NCBI GenBank assembly: GCA_965205365.1
Contig: CBDBGT010000010.1
Span: 62,001 to 126,000, forward strand
DNA from: JALZUR01 sp965205365
Lineage (GTDB): Bacteria > Bdellovibrionota > Bdellovibrionia > Bdellovibrionales > UBA1609
DNA length: 64,000 nucleotides
Reading direction: 5' to 3'
Below, piece by piece: positions 17,040-25,839 of the stretch (within the stretch, counting starts at the first letter, position 1; each line of letters begins with the position of its first letter). A program made the position numbers and the translations under genes. Below the pieces are notes generated by a model that saw only the letters and a list, made by a program, of their open reading frames with translations, made no database searches and had not been told where the DNA came from.

Positions 17040-18803
17040 ATGAAGACATTATTTTTAATTCATATTATTATACTAGTTCTTCCCGCCTGCAAGAAAATTT
17101 CATTGGATGAGCTTGACCTATACTTAAGAAAAAACCACTCAAAACACTTAATCACCCCGCCTCCCCCTAACTTTAATAAAGTTCTTGGCTATAAACCCTC
17201 TAAAATAGAATTAGAACTTGGTCGATTACTGTTTAATGACGTTATATTATCGCGCAATAACGATGTTAGCTGTGCAACTTGCCATTTAAGCAACCATGGT
17301 TTTGCTACAGGAAATAGACTAGATTTTGGTGCCCTTGGCAAGGGAGGGCCACACGGAGACAATGTGGGCAGTAAGTGGGCCTCAGGCACTCTTTCAACTT
17401 CTAGACACTGTGGAAATGATAGTTTTGGCTTTAACTGCCAATCCCCTATGTTTAGAAATGCTCTTTCCACTATAAACGTAGCCTATAGATCTGATCCTAT
17501 TAATGACAGTGGCCTATTATGGGATGGAAGGTTTGGAAAACTTAGTTTCCAAACCCTACTGCCTATTCATACAAAAGAAGAAATGTGTGGTACAAACCCT
17601 TTACCAAATAAAAAATTAAACGTTTTTTCTCCATTAGGGCCTCTCTTTAAAACTCCCATTAAAGTCCGCCACAGTCATGCTGGTAATAGATATTCAGGAC
17701 TACAATTTGACGCCTTCAACTCTGCTCCTGAACTAATAGAAGGAGTGTCTTCTTATAGAAAAAATAAAACTAGAACCATTCCACTTAGAAATGAGTGTAC
17801 TGCCATAGCAGTAGCTAAAATTCGAAGTATAAAAAAATACACCAGCTTATTTCATAAAGTTTATAATGAACCTGTTAATGATTTAAATATTGGAAAAGCT
17901 TTAGCTGCATTTGTTACATCTCATGTTGCAATAAACACCCCCTTTGATAAATACGTTTTAGGAAAAACTAATGCGTTAACAAAAAATCAAAAAATTGGTG
18001 CTGCCATATTTTTTAGTGATTCTTCAAATAGTTTTATAATTGACGGGCAAAAATATATTGGAGCAAGTTGTGTAAAATGTCACTCAAGCACACTTTTTGG
18101 GGGAGTTAAGTTTGCATCTTTAGCAGTAAAAAGTGATCCTTTAAGTTCTTTGAGTAAACCTTCTTTAGTTTTTGATTTAGGTCAATCAGGCTTTTTTCCA
18201 AATATCCATAAGCAAAGGGGAAAATACCCTCGTTGCCATATAAAAGACATTACCACTACTAACACCTATGCCCCTGACATGGGTCGAGCCTTAGCAACCT
18301 ATAGTATTGAAGATTGTTTTAAATTTAGAGTCCCTAGTCTCAGAAATGTTATCGAGACGGCCCCCTATATGCATCATGGCAGTTTTTTCGCACAAGGCAC
18401 TCTTTTAACAAGTTACAAAGAGCAAAGTTTTAACGCTTTAAAACAAGCTATTTCCTACCATATTGTAGGAATTAAAAATTGGAAAAAAGAAGAAAGCTTT
18501 TTTGCTGAATATAAATATAATGACCCTTTTTTTAACCTAGATAAACTTATTCCAATTGACCGCATAGACTTAATATCAAAAATAACCCAACCTTTAACAA
18601 AAGATATTTCGATGAGTATCCATGCCCTAACAGATTTTGTTGCATATGGTTTATGGGACAAAACTGCTACAAAAATAGGCTACTGGAAAAATGATGTTAC
18701 TCACCCCAAGTCTGTGCCCAGTGGGTTTAAGCCAACTATCACTAGAGATCATGGAAACCAATCTGAACTTCCTCCAAACGCAAAGCCTTTTAAGCTCGAA
18801 TAA
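17040..18803 (+). CDS. Di-heme cytochrome c peroxidase-family lipoprotein
   Basis: 587 residues with a lipoprotein-type signal ending LPAC (Cys17). Two c-type heme sites are present: CATCH (78-82) and CVKCH (344-348). The region ending APYMHHGSF matches the C-terminal segment of the CcpA/MauG family. Family members reduce peroxide or oxidise protein side chains in the periplasm. At 587 residues it is longer than classical CcpA (~330), with an insertion after heme 1. It starts 8 bases after the third pilin-like gene, so it is probably in the same transcript, an unusual partner for pilins. Confidence 0.8.
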   Translation: MKTLFLIHIIILVLPACKKISLDELDLYLRKNHSKHLITPPPPNFNKVLGYKPSKIELELGRLLFNDVILSRNNDVSCATCHLSNHGFATGNRLDFGALGKGGPHGDNVGSKWASGTLSTSRHCGNDSFGFNCQSPMFRNALSTINVAYRSDPINDSGLLWDGRFGKLSFQTLLPIHTKEEMCGTNPLPNKKLNVFSPLGPLFKTPIKVRHSHAGNRYSGLQFDAFNSAPELIEGVSSYRKNKTRTIPLRNECTAIAVAKIRSIKKYTSLFHKVYNEPVNDLNIGKALAAFVTSHVAINTPFDKYVLGKTNALTKNQKIGAAIFFSDSSNSFIIDGQKYIGASCVKCHSSTLFGGVKFASLAVKSDPLSSLSKPSLVFDLGQSGFFPNIHKQRGKYPRCHIKDITTTNTYAPDMGRALATYSIEDCFKFRVPSLRNVIETAPYMHHGSFFAQGTLLTSYKEQSFNALKQAISYHIVGIKNWKKEESFFAEYKYNDPFFNLDKLIPIDRIDLISKITQPLTKDISMSIHALTDFVAYGLWDKTATKIGYWKNDVTHPKSVPSGFKPTITRDHGNQSELPPNAKPFKLE

Positions 18804-19164
18804 AACTGTACCCATGAAGTTTTAGACTAGGGTTTAGTGTAGAAAAGAAAGACTTGTGAATAAAAGATAAAACCATAAAGCCGTAAGTGTACTCTTATTT
18901 TTAATGATTCAGATTTAATGGTACAATTTTTAAAAAAACCAACAATTAACTTTTAACTGCCTTTTAGTTAAAAACTAATTTCTTTTCTTCCCAAACTTTC
19001 TTACCATAAGTTAATGTCTTATAAGGTGTTTTATCTTTACAAAACTTACCTAAGTGTGTGACTTAAAAATTGTACTTTAAACAACTTTATGCAAAAAAAT
19101 TAAGCTTTAAAGTGAGCTTTTTTTAGATTGCAAGTGCTATCTTTTTTTGAGAGTTTAAAACCCC
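18804..19164. other. Intergenic region, no gene seen
   Basis: About 360 AT-rich bases. A short inverted repeat (TTTTAACT...AGTTAAAA, about 18950-18974) could form a weak hairpin after the peroxidase gene. No other structure was recognised. Confidence 0.4.
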
Positions 19165-19872
19165 ATGGGAAAAAAAAAAGAAAACCCCTTTATTAATCTA
19201 TTAGCAAATATCCTTATACCAGTATTCATCTTAAACAAAACAAGCCTTTTTCCTGGAGAGAGCAAAGCTCTTCTAGCTCTTTTTACAGCACTCATATTTC
19301 CTCTAACTTACGGCTTATGGGATTTGCTTAAATACTCTAAAACAAATTATTTTTCTGTATTAGGAATTATAAATACTCTTATAACAGGTCTACTTGCAGT
19401 GTTCCAACTAAGCGGGTTTTGGTTTGCAGTAAAAGAAGCTGCAGTGCCTGCAATACTTGGAATTGGTGTTTATATTTCTAGTATACGAAAGAAACCATTT
19501 TTTAAAACTTTCATGTCCATGAGTGGATTCTTAAGAATGGACCTCATTGAAGAAAAAGCTCTTGAGTACAATAAAACTTCACAAGTTTATAATTCATACC
19601 TTAGAGCTAACAACCTGTTTGCTGCTTCATTTTTCCTAAGCGCAGTTTTAAATTTTGGTTTAGCTTTATATATCTTTTCCCCTATTCCTTTAGGGATACC
19701 TGATGAAGACACGGCTATTATTTTAAATAACCAAATCTCCCAAATGACATGGATCGGTTTAGCTGCAATTGGACTTCCTATGATGGTCTTTTTAGCTGTT
19801 ACACTTTTTCGCCTATTTAAAGACCTACAAAAACACACCGGCCTAAACCAAGAAGAAATGATCAAACAATGA
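19165..19872 (+). CDS. VC0807-family integral membrane protein
   Basis: 235 residues with about six membrane helices. The start NPFINLLANILIPVFILNK and the segment FWFAVKEAAVPAILGIGVYIS are like the VC0807-family proteins of unknown function. The short C-terminal tail is charged and cytoplasmic. It converges with the basic secreted protein gene, whose stop lies two bases beyond this stop. No function is assigned. Confidence 0.6.
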   Translation: MGKKKENPFINLLANILIPVFILNKTSLFPGESKALLALFTALIFPLTYGLWDLLKYSKTNYFSVLGIINTLITGLLAVFQLSGFWFAVKEAAVPAILGIGVYISSIRKKPFFKTFMSMSGFLRMDLIEEKALEYNKTSQVYNSYLRANNLFAASFFLSAVLNFGLALYIFSPIPLGIPDEDTAIILNNQISQMTWIGLAAIGLPMMVFLAVTLFRLFKDLQKHTGLNQEEMIKQ

Positions 19873-19873
19873 G

Positions 19874-20284
19874 CTAATTTTTTTTAGGTTTTAAAAAAAT
19901 TATTTCATATTCAAGATTTTGCTCTTTCCAACTTACATTGCCTTTTTTTCTTCTTCTTTTTTTTGCATATTTATTTGCCTCATAAATTTTGCGACCTTTA
20001 TGCTTTTGTTTTTCAGCTAAATCTTTATGAAACATCTTCTCTCTAGATATTTTTTCTTTAATCATTTTTAAACGCTCTTTAGAATAAGCCAATCTACTTT
20101 TTTCTTTCATTTGAGCAGTCTTTCTTCTAATTTCTATTTTAGCTTTAGCCCCATACTCTCGCTCAACCCTAAGCTCCTTTTTTTTCTCCTTTTGTTTATA
20201 AAAATCAGAATGAAGAGACCATACATTTTGCGAAAAAAATAGACAGAAAAAAACCATATAAAAAAACCTTTGTACTCTTAACAT
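19874..20284 (-). CDS. Small, very basic exported protein
   Basis: 136 residues with a signal peptide (MLRVQRFFYMVFFCLFFSQN, probable cut after VWS). The mature part is extremely Lys/Arg-rich and largely helical, with a likely coiled coil (about 30-115) and an RRRKK cluster. I recognise no family. Such proteins may bind nucleic acid, LPS or peptidoglycan outside the cytoplasm; this is inference. It is divergent from sohB. Confidence 0.6.
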   Translation of the reverse strand: MLRVQRFFYMVFFCLFFSQNVWSLHSDFYKQKEKKKELRVEREYGAKAKIEIRRKTAQMKEKSRLAYSKERLKMIKEKISREKMFHKDLAEKQKHKGRKIYEANKYAKKRRRKKGNVSWKEQNLEYEIIFLKPKKN

Positions 20285-20366
20285 AGCCTATATTACATCA
20301 TACCTTGTTTTGACTCCAACCTAATGGTAATTTTGATCCACTTTTGTCCATACTAAAGGAGCTCAT

Positions 20367-21371
20367 ATGCTTGAAATTTTACTAGGTTTGGCTGTTTTCT
20401 TAGTTAAAGCCATTATTATTGTTACAGCAATCATTATAATTGCCAGTTTTCTCACAAGCTTAGCCCTAAAGGATAAACTCTCTAAAAAAACCTTTAAACT
20501 GACTAATTTATCCAAGGACCTAAAAACAACGGCATCTCAACTTAGAAAAAAACTTAATAAAGACATGCTTTCAAATAAAAACGCTAAAAAGATTTTAAAA
20601 GCTGAAGAAAAGGATGAAAAAAAATTTAAAAACGAGAAAAAGAAAAAACTTTTTGTTCTTAATTTTAATGGTGATATAAAAGCTTCTGCAGCTGAGTCTT
20701 TACGAAAATGTGTAACACAAGTTATAAATCTTGCAGACCCTTTAAAAGACAGTATCCTCGTACGATTAGAAAGCCCTGGGGGCATGGTTTCTGGGTATGG
20801 ACTAGCAGCATCTGAACTCTCAAGACTTAGGGACGCAAACTTAAACCTTACTGTTGCCGTTGACAAAGTGGCTGCAAGTGGTGGTTACCTAATGTCTTGT
20901 GTTGCTAATAAAATTATTTCAGCTCCTTTTGCTATTGTGGGCTCCATTGGAGTGGTCGCTGGAATGCCAAACTTTAATAAGCTTTTGGAAAAAAATAATA
21001 TTGACTATGATGTTCTAACAGCTGGTAAGTACAAACGTACTCTAACTATGTTTGGAAAGAATACTCCAGAAGGAAAAGAAAAATTTATAGATCAACTTGA
21101 GCAAATTCATAGTTTATTTAAAAAATTTGTAAATAAATACAGACCAAATCTTGATATGGAAAAAATTGGAACTGGTGAATACTGGTTTGGTGAAGATTCT
21201 ATAAACCTGGGCCTTGTTGATGAAATTAAAACAAGTGAGGACTATCTTTTAGAACTTAATAAAACTCATGAAATCTTCCTTCTTGAACATCAAGAAAAGC
21301 AAAAGCTTATAGAAAAACTAATGCAGTCAGCCTCTTCTGCTATTCACAAATCATTTATAGATTTTATATAA
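20367..21371 (+). CDS. sohB: Inner-membrane S49 peptidase SohB
   Basis: 334 residues with an N-terminal membrane segment (about 7-33), a Lys-rich linker, then an S49 (signal peptide peptidase) domain. The catalytic Ser171 is in AASGGYLMS, and the Lys of the Ser-Lys dyad is in AGKYKRT (Lys221 or Lys223). The oxyanion region ESPGGMVSGYG is intact. Length and linker match E. coli SohB. A strong ribosome binding site AAAGGAG lies 7 bases before the ATG. It degrades membrane or exported peptides, probably on the periplasmic face. Confidence 0.9.
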   Translation: MLEILLGLAVFLVKAIIIVTAIIIIASFLTSLALKDKLSKKTFKLTNLSKDLKTTASQLRKKLNKDMLSNKNAKKILKAEEKDEKKFKNEKKKKLFVLNFNGDIKASAAESLRKCVTQVINLADPLKDSILVRLESPGGMVSGYGLAASELSRLRDANLNLTVAVDKVAASGGYLMSCVANKIISAPFAIVGSIGVVAGMPNFNKLLEKNNIDYDVLTAGKYKRTLTMFGKNTPEGKEKFIDQLEQIHSLFKKFVNKYRPNLDMEKIGTGEYWFGEDSINLGLVDEIKTSEDYLLELNKTHEIFLLEHQEKQKLIEKLMQSASSAIHKSFIDFI

Positions 21372-21403
21372 TTTATACGCTTTTTATTATATATAAAACT
21401 CTT

Positions 21404-21898
21404 TTAAAGACAATCTTCTAATACAAAAGCTGACTTTGGGGTTGATGATAGCAGCGCACAACCTTGCCTATCTTTTTTACCTCCAGGCTTTGTATTAGTC
21501 ATAAAACTAAAGCTACTTTTAATAACTTTACCTTTATCATCTTCAACTTCAAAAAAAACATCTTGAGTATAAAATTCTTTATTTTCCTTAATTTTTAAGA
21601 TTTTTTCTGAACCTTTTTTAACTCTTACAAGATCAAAAGCTTGAGCATCAGGCATTTTTATAGCATGAATATATTTCATCTTTAAGGATTCAAAACATGA
21701 TGGCTTTGTAGCTCTCCACCTCATTCCAGCAAGCTCCATTTGTAAAATTTCTTTGGCCAAAGGCATAATACTTTTTGGACAATTTTTAGTGGTTTTATCT
21801 ATTTGAGTTCTATGAACTTTAAATGAAGGTGGTAGAGCAAATGTCTTTAGAACACATAAGACAGACAGTAAAAAAGTAATTCTTTTAAATTTCTTCAC
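21404..21898 (-). CDS. Exported protein of unknown function
   Basis: I place the start at the GTG at 21898, one base after the stop of the NlpC/P60-like gene, with GGGG six bases upstream. This gives a clean signal peptide (VKKFKRITFLLSVLCVLKTF, cut near FALP). The 164-residue product has a mature domain of about 145 residues with several cysteines (NCPK, PSCF, GCAL, EDCL) that could form two disulfides. No family was recognised. Spacing makes it the second gene of a two-gene operon of exported proteins. Confidence 0.6.
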   Translation of the reverse strand: MKKFKRITFLLSVLCVLKTFALPPSFKVHRTQIDKTTKNCPKSIMPLAKEILQMELAGMRWRATKPSCFESLKMKYIHAIKMPDAQAFDLVRVKKGSEKILKIKENKEFYTQDVFFEVEDDKGKVIKSSFSFMTNTKPGGKKDRQGCALLSSTPKSAFVLEDCL

Positions 21899-21899
21899 T

Positions 21900-23243
21900 C
21901 TACACCCCACACATTTTTGAACACTCACTACCTACTGATTTAGGGCACTTTCCTTTAGGATAAACACATGATGGTTTACTCCCTTGATGCCTTAGCTGTC
22001 TTACTTTGCTATCTTTAATAAAATTATCTGAAGGACCTGGGTCTGTTTTTCCATTTTCCTTATCTTTACATAATTTCCTAGCAAGAATAACTATAGCTCC
22101 TAAGGGGAAGGCGTTTAAACCAAGCCCCTCACGAAATTCCTGACCAGAATATGCTTGTGCTGTAGTTTGAATAGGACCTAATTCTCTACTACTAGAGCTA
22201 TGAGCAAAGGAAAAATTTAAATCATTAGAGTTAATAGAGTCACAATTACCTTTAGCAGCAGCAATGTTAAATGGATCATTTCCAATATCAGTGATTACTA
22301 TGGAATGCCCGTCTATTACAAATATATCACCAGAAGAAATTGGAGCTTTAAAACTTATTACAGGCGACTTTAAACAAGTGTTTTTACTTAAACTGCTTGT
22401 TGATAAGAAGCTTTTACCTAACCGAATCCCTTCTTTACCCACAGTTTGCTCTGGGTGAAGCTTTTTACATGAAGCGATTGCACCAGCTCCAATAAATTCA
22501 GCACAGTCTAATGCTATTGCTGGTGGAGAATCCACCTCAAGTCCACAACTTATAGCTCGTCTACGGGCTCTCTCCTGAGAATTTGGAATCTTGGCGGAGC
22601 TTAAATAATTACTGGCTCCACAAGAAAAAATATTAAATTCATTATTAATGATTCTACCTGAAGCCCCATTACCAAATATTTTATGAACTTTTGATGGTTT
22701 AAGTTTTTCTCCATTGACATCTATTTCATTTGTACACTCCTTTGAACCCTTTGCTGCTAATACATAAGGACCTAAGGGGTTTTTAGCTGTGTTCACAGCT
22801 CTTATGGTGTCAAAGTTTTTTATAAAGTCATAGTCAAATCCACCCCCTTTCTTAGGAAAATTAATAAACCTATCTCCCGGTCCTAACGGATCTCCTGGTT
22901 TTGCTAATGAGTATCTATTATGAAATTGACCGTCTCTTATTGAAAGCAGGCTGTTTAAGGAATCTTTGGCAGCACAGGTGCCATAAAGGTTTGTAAGCAC
23001 TCGCCGCATACCAACACCCAAGTCATTGCCCCTTGGAATATTTAATAGGCTGTTAGATTTAAAAGAAACTGTAGTACAATCATTACATGTTGTAGAGGTT
23101 TTTGCCTCTTGCAGACTCAAAGCATTTGCAGTTTGAACACCTTTATTAAAACACAAAAAAGAGTTCAAATTTTTATTACATAAAACCATGGAATCAATAA
23201 ACATTAAGGTAAAAAACAAAAAAGCAAACAACATAAGCTTCAT
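21900..23243 (-). CDS. Exported NlpC/P60-like cysteine hydrolase (predicted)
   Basis: 447 residues with an N-terminal signal peptide. Residues about 235-390 look like a papain-like NlpC/P60 or CHAP core: LDCAEFIGA (Cys247) at the start of a helix, SGDIFVIDGHSIVI (Asp306, His313) on strands, and FAHSSSSRELG (His348) as the likely third residue. Enzymes of this kind cut peptidoglycan peptides or amide bonds. The ~230-residue N-terminal part is unknown. Many extra cysteines suggest disulfides. It overlaps nothing but abuts the 164-residue exported protein. The assignment rests on motif spacing only. Confidence 0.55.
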   Translation of the reverse strand: MKLMLFAFLFFTLMFIDSMVLCNKNLNSFLCFNKGVQTANALSLQEAKTSTTCNDCTTVSFKSNSLLNIPRGNDLGVGMRRVLTNLYGTCAAKDSLNSLLSIRDGQFHNRYSLAKPGDPLGPGDRFINFPKKGGGFDYDFIKNFDTIRAVNTAKNPLGPYVLAAKGSKECTNEIDVNGEKLKPSKVHKIFGNGASGRIINNEFNIFSCGASNYLSSAKIPNSQERARRRAISCGLEVDSPPAIALDCAEFIGAGAIASCKKLHPEQTVGKEGIRLGKSFLSTSSLSKNTCLKSPVISFKAPISSGDIFVIDGHSIVITDIGNDPFNIAAAKGNCDSINSNDLNFSFAHSSSSRELGPIQTTAQAYSGQEFREGLGLNAFPLGAIVILARKLCKDKENGKTDPGPSDNFIKDSKVRQLRHQGSKPSCVYPKGKCPKSVGSECSKMCGV

Positions 23244-23338
23244 AAAAACTAAGTATATTCTAAAGTTAGAATGTGTCAGTTAGATTCAAGTTTTTATACT
23301 AAAAACAAGACGAATAGTGAAACAATATTTTCTAGTTT

Positions 23339-25264
23339 TTAGTCGAGGTTTCTTAACCTTATAGATGCCTTATCATATCCATTTGGATACAAGCTTAACC
23401 CCTGCTCCTTAGTCCAACGAAAAAATAAATTTGAATTTTTATTTTTTAAATTAAATAAAAGTATCCCTTCTTTGTATGCAAAACTATCTGATTTTACTTC
23501 TTCATAAAAACTTTTTAAAACTTTTAATTTTTTCAAAAGCTTTTTTGAAAAATTAAGTTCTTTTGCTTGAAGCTTACATTGAAGCTCTGATCCATTAAGA
23601 GTACAATTAGCCCTTACACTTAAAAGACCCCATTCTTCTAAATCCACACTTGAAGATTCTAAAATAAAATGCAAATTACCTAGAGGTTTTTTTTCAGTTA
23701 ATTTACCTCCAGTAAATACAGTTTTTAAAGCCTGCCCTTCACCATTGATTTCTAATTTGTCTCTAAATTTTATTTTAAAAAGCTCTTCAAAAATTGCAGC
23801 ATTTAACTTAAGATATGGAATTTCAAATTTAGTATATAAATTCTTATCTATATAACTATATTCTAGTCCAATAAATCCTTCAAAATCACCATCTACTAAA
23901 TCAACTTCATTTAAAATAAAAAACAGTTTTTTATCAAAAATAAACCCTAATTTTCCTCTAGCATGTTTTGCATTTTGATAAGCTGATTCTCCCATAGAAC
24001 GAAATAAAATACTAAAATCTTTCATTTCAAAGTCACCTTTTAATTCACTAAGATTTTCTAAAGTTAAAAAGGCATTAAGCTTTCCAAATTCTCCAAAAAC
24101 ACCTCGTGCTTTTTTCTTAGGTTTTATTCCAATAATTTCTTCTAAGGAAATATCACTAAGTTTAATCTCTGCTTTTTTAAATTGAGTCCACTTAAAATCT
24201 TTATCACCACTACTCCATAGAGCTTGAAATCCATTTGCTTTAAGTTCTAAATTTCCAAAATCCCCATGAGTTTTAAACTCATCTACATTTACAAATATTT
24301 TCTCATTAAAAACTTTAAGATTTAAGTTTAAATTGATCCAGGTTTTGCGCAAATTAAGCCCTGCTAAATTAAACTTTTTAAATCTTGAGACTATACTTAA
24401 AGGAAAATCACTAACTGTTACATTAAACTGTGCTAATTCATCTGTATTTTTTCTCAAAATAGAAGCCTGCACACTAAGACGCCCTTCTTTTTCTTTAAGG
24501 TTAGCTCTCATTTTTATAGTTTGCTCTGAAGCTTTAAAACTTCCTGTAAGCTCAGCAACCCCTTCAGGGGAAATAAGCTTTGCAGTCCACTCTCCACCAG
24601 CAACAAGCTCCCCTGTTCCCAATAAAATTTTAAACCTATCTAAAAAAAACTCCTTCTCTACTCCAAAATAAAACTTAAAATTATATATTAAAACACCTAA
24701 AAATCTTAATTTATTTGAACTGTCTTTAAGCATAGAAAGATCTAAGTGAGATATTTTTTTAATTATTTTAGTAAACTTTTCTTCAACATCATTTGGTTTC
24801 ATAGGTGTTTTTTTAGAGTGTTTTACGTTCTCTTTTAAAAAACAAGTATCTACAACTTTAAACGTACCATCGCTAATCCGGACTAAACCTAATTCAATTT
24901 CTTTTCGTATAACTTTCATAAAATGAAGGGGCAAAACTACAGTCTTAAAACTACCTTCATAAAGATCACAGTCTTTTTTAAACTCTATTTTTAAATTCTT
25001 AATTCTAATGCCTAAAGGGTAAGAAATAGACCCTAAAACTGTTGTTTGAGCTTTTTCAAACTCTATATTTATATTTTCTTTTTGAAAACCTTCAAGGATA
25101 TAATTTGTAACTGCCGTTTCAACCCAGTCACCTATTTTTTGAGAAGAAAAAACAGTCCGTATTCCGACAATAAAGAAAATAACCAAAGCTATAAGAAGCA
25201 ATGTACCTGTAGTGATATAATTTATTTTATTAGCTAAAGACTTCACGGTATTAACAATACTCAA
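23339..25264 (-). CDS. AsmA-like membrane-anchored protein
   Basis: About 640 residues with one N-terminal membrane helix (about 18-38) and a long beta-rich periplasmic part with repeating LxLxN-type strands. This is the general layout of AsmA/DUF748-type proteins linked to outer-membrane biogenesis and lipid transport. No single motif proves membership. The start is unsure: AGGAG abuts the TTG at 25264, while a GTG at 25246 lies 18 bases past it. It lies just downstream of greA (10 bases). Confidence 0.5.
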   Translation of the reverse strand: MSIVNTVKSLANKINYITTGTLLLIALVIFFIVGIRTVFSSQKIGDWVETAVTNYILEGFQKENINIEFEKAQTTVLGSISYPLGIRIKNLKIEFKKDCDLYEGSFKTVVLPLHFMKVIRKEIELGLVRISDGTFKVVDTCFLKENVKHSKKTPMKPNDVEEKFTKIIKKISHLDLSMLKDSSNKLRFLGVLIYNFKFYFGVEKEFFLDRFKILLGTGELVAGGEWTAKLISPEGVAELTGSFKASEQTIKMRANLKEKEGRLSVQASILRKNTDELAQFNVTVSDFPLSIVSRFKKFNLAGLNLRKTWINLNLNLKVFNEKIFVNVDEFKTHGDFGNLELKANGFQALWSSGDKDFKWTQFKKAEIKLSDISLEEIIGIKPKKKARGVFGEFGKLNAFLTLENLSELKGDFEMKDFSILFRSMGESAYQNAKHARGKLGFIFDKKLFFILNEVDLVDGDFEGFIGLEYSYIDKNLYTKFEIPYLKLNAAIFEELFKIKFRDKLEINGEGQALKTVFTGGKLTEKKPLGNLHFILESSSVDLEEWGLLSVRANCTLNGSELQCKLQAKELNFSKKLLKKLKVLKSFYEEVKSDSFAYKEGILLFNLKNKNSNLFFRWTKEQGLSLYPNGYDKASIRLRNLD

Positions 25265-25274
25265 CTCCTAAAGT

Positions 25275-25748
25275 CTATTTAAACTCAAAATGAACAACTT
25301 CGTATTCCTTATCACCCTTGGGAGAAGAAAACTCTACTGTATCAGTTTTTTTTCTACCAATAAGGGCTCTACCAAGAGGTGAAAATACAGAAATTAAACC
25401 ACGCTTAACATCTGCCTCATCAACGCCCACAAGCTTATAAGTTAACGACATGTCAGTTTCTAAATCCAGTAACTCTACAGTCGCTCCAAAAACCACCCTA
25501 TCTGATTTAATCTCTTTAGGGTCTACAACCTCAGCTACAGCTAATTTTGCTTGAATCTCCCCAATCCTAGCTTCAATAAAACCCTGCCTTTCTTTTGCAG
25601 CGTCGTAATCTGCATTTTCACTTAAATCACCATGACCTCTAGCCACTTCAATGGCTTTGATTACAGTAGGCCTTTCTACCTGAAGAAGACTTTTTAACTC
25701 CTCATCAAGTTTTACCTTACCTTCAATTGTCATTGGATGTTTTTCCAT
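25275..25748 (-). CDS. greA: Transcription elongation factor GreA
   Basis: 157 residues. The N-terminal coiled coil includes the tip acidic region in GHGDLSENADYDAAKERQ, which reaches the RNA polymerase secondary channel and stimulates cleavage of backtracked RNA. The C-terminal domain ends in SPLGRALIGRKKTD, the FKBP-like signature of GreA/GreB. AGGAGA lies 7 bases before the ATG. The AsmA-like gene follows after 10 bases. Confidence 0.95.
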   Translation of the reverse strand: MEKHPMTIEGKVKLDEELKSLLQVERPTVIKAIEVARGHGDLSENADYDAAKERQGFIEARIGEIQAKLAVAEVVDPKEIKSDRVVFGATVELLDLETDMSLTYKLVGVDEADVKRGLISVFSPLGRALIGRKKTDTVEFSSPKGDKEYEVVHFEFK

Positions 25749-25839
25749 AATCTTTCTCCTACACTACCAATTTTAAAAACCCTATTTTATATTAAAGTAG
25801 TGCGAAAGTTACAAACAATTTTAGACTAGGGACCAGTTT

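Noticed and set aside
24333..24671. 112-codon frame opposite the AsmA-like gene
   Set aside because: It lies antisense within a 1.9-kb open gene and its composition mirrors that strand.
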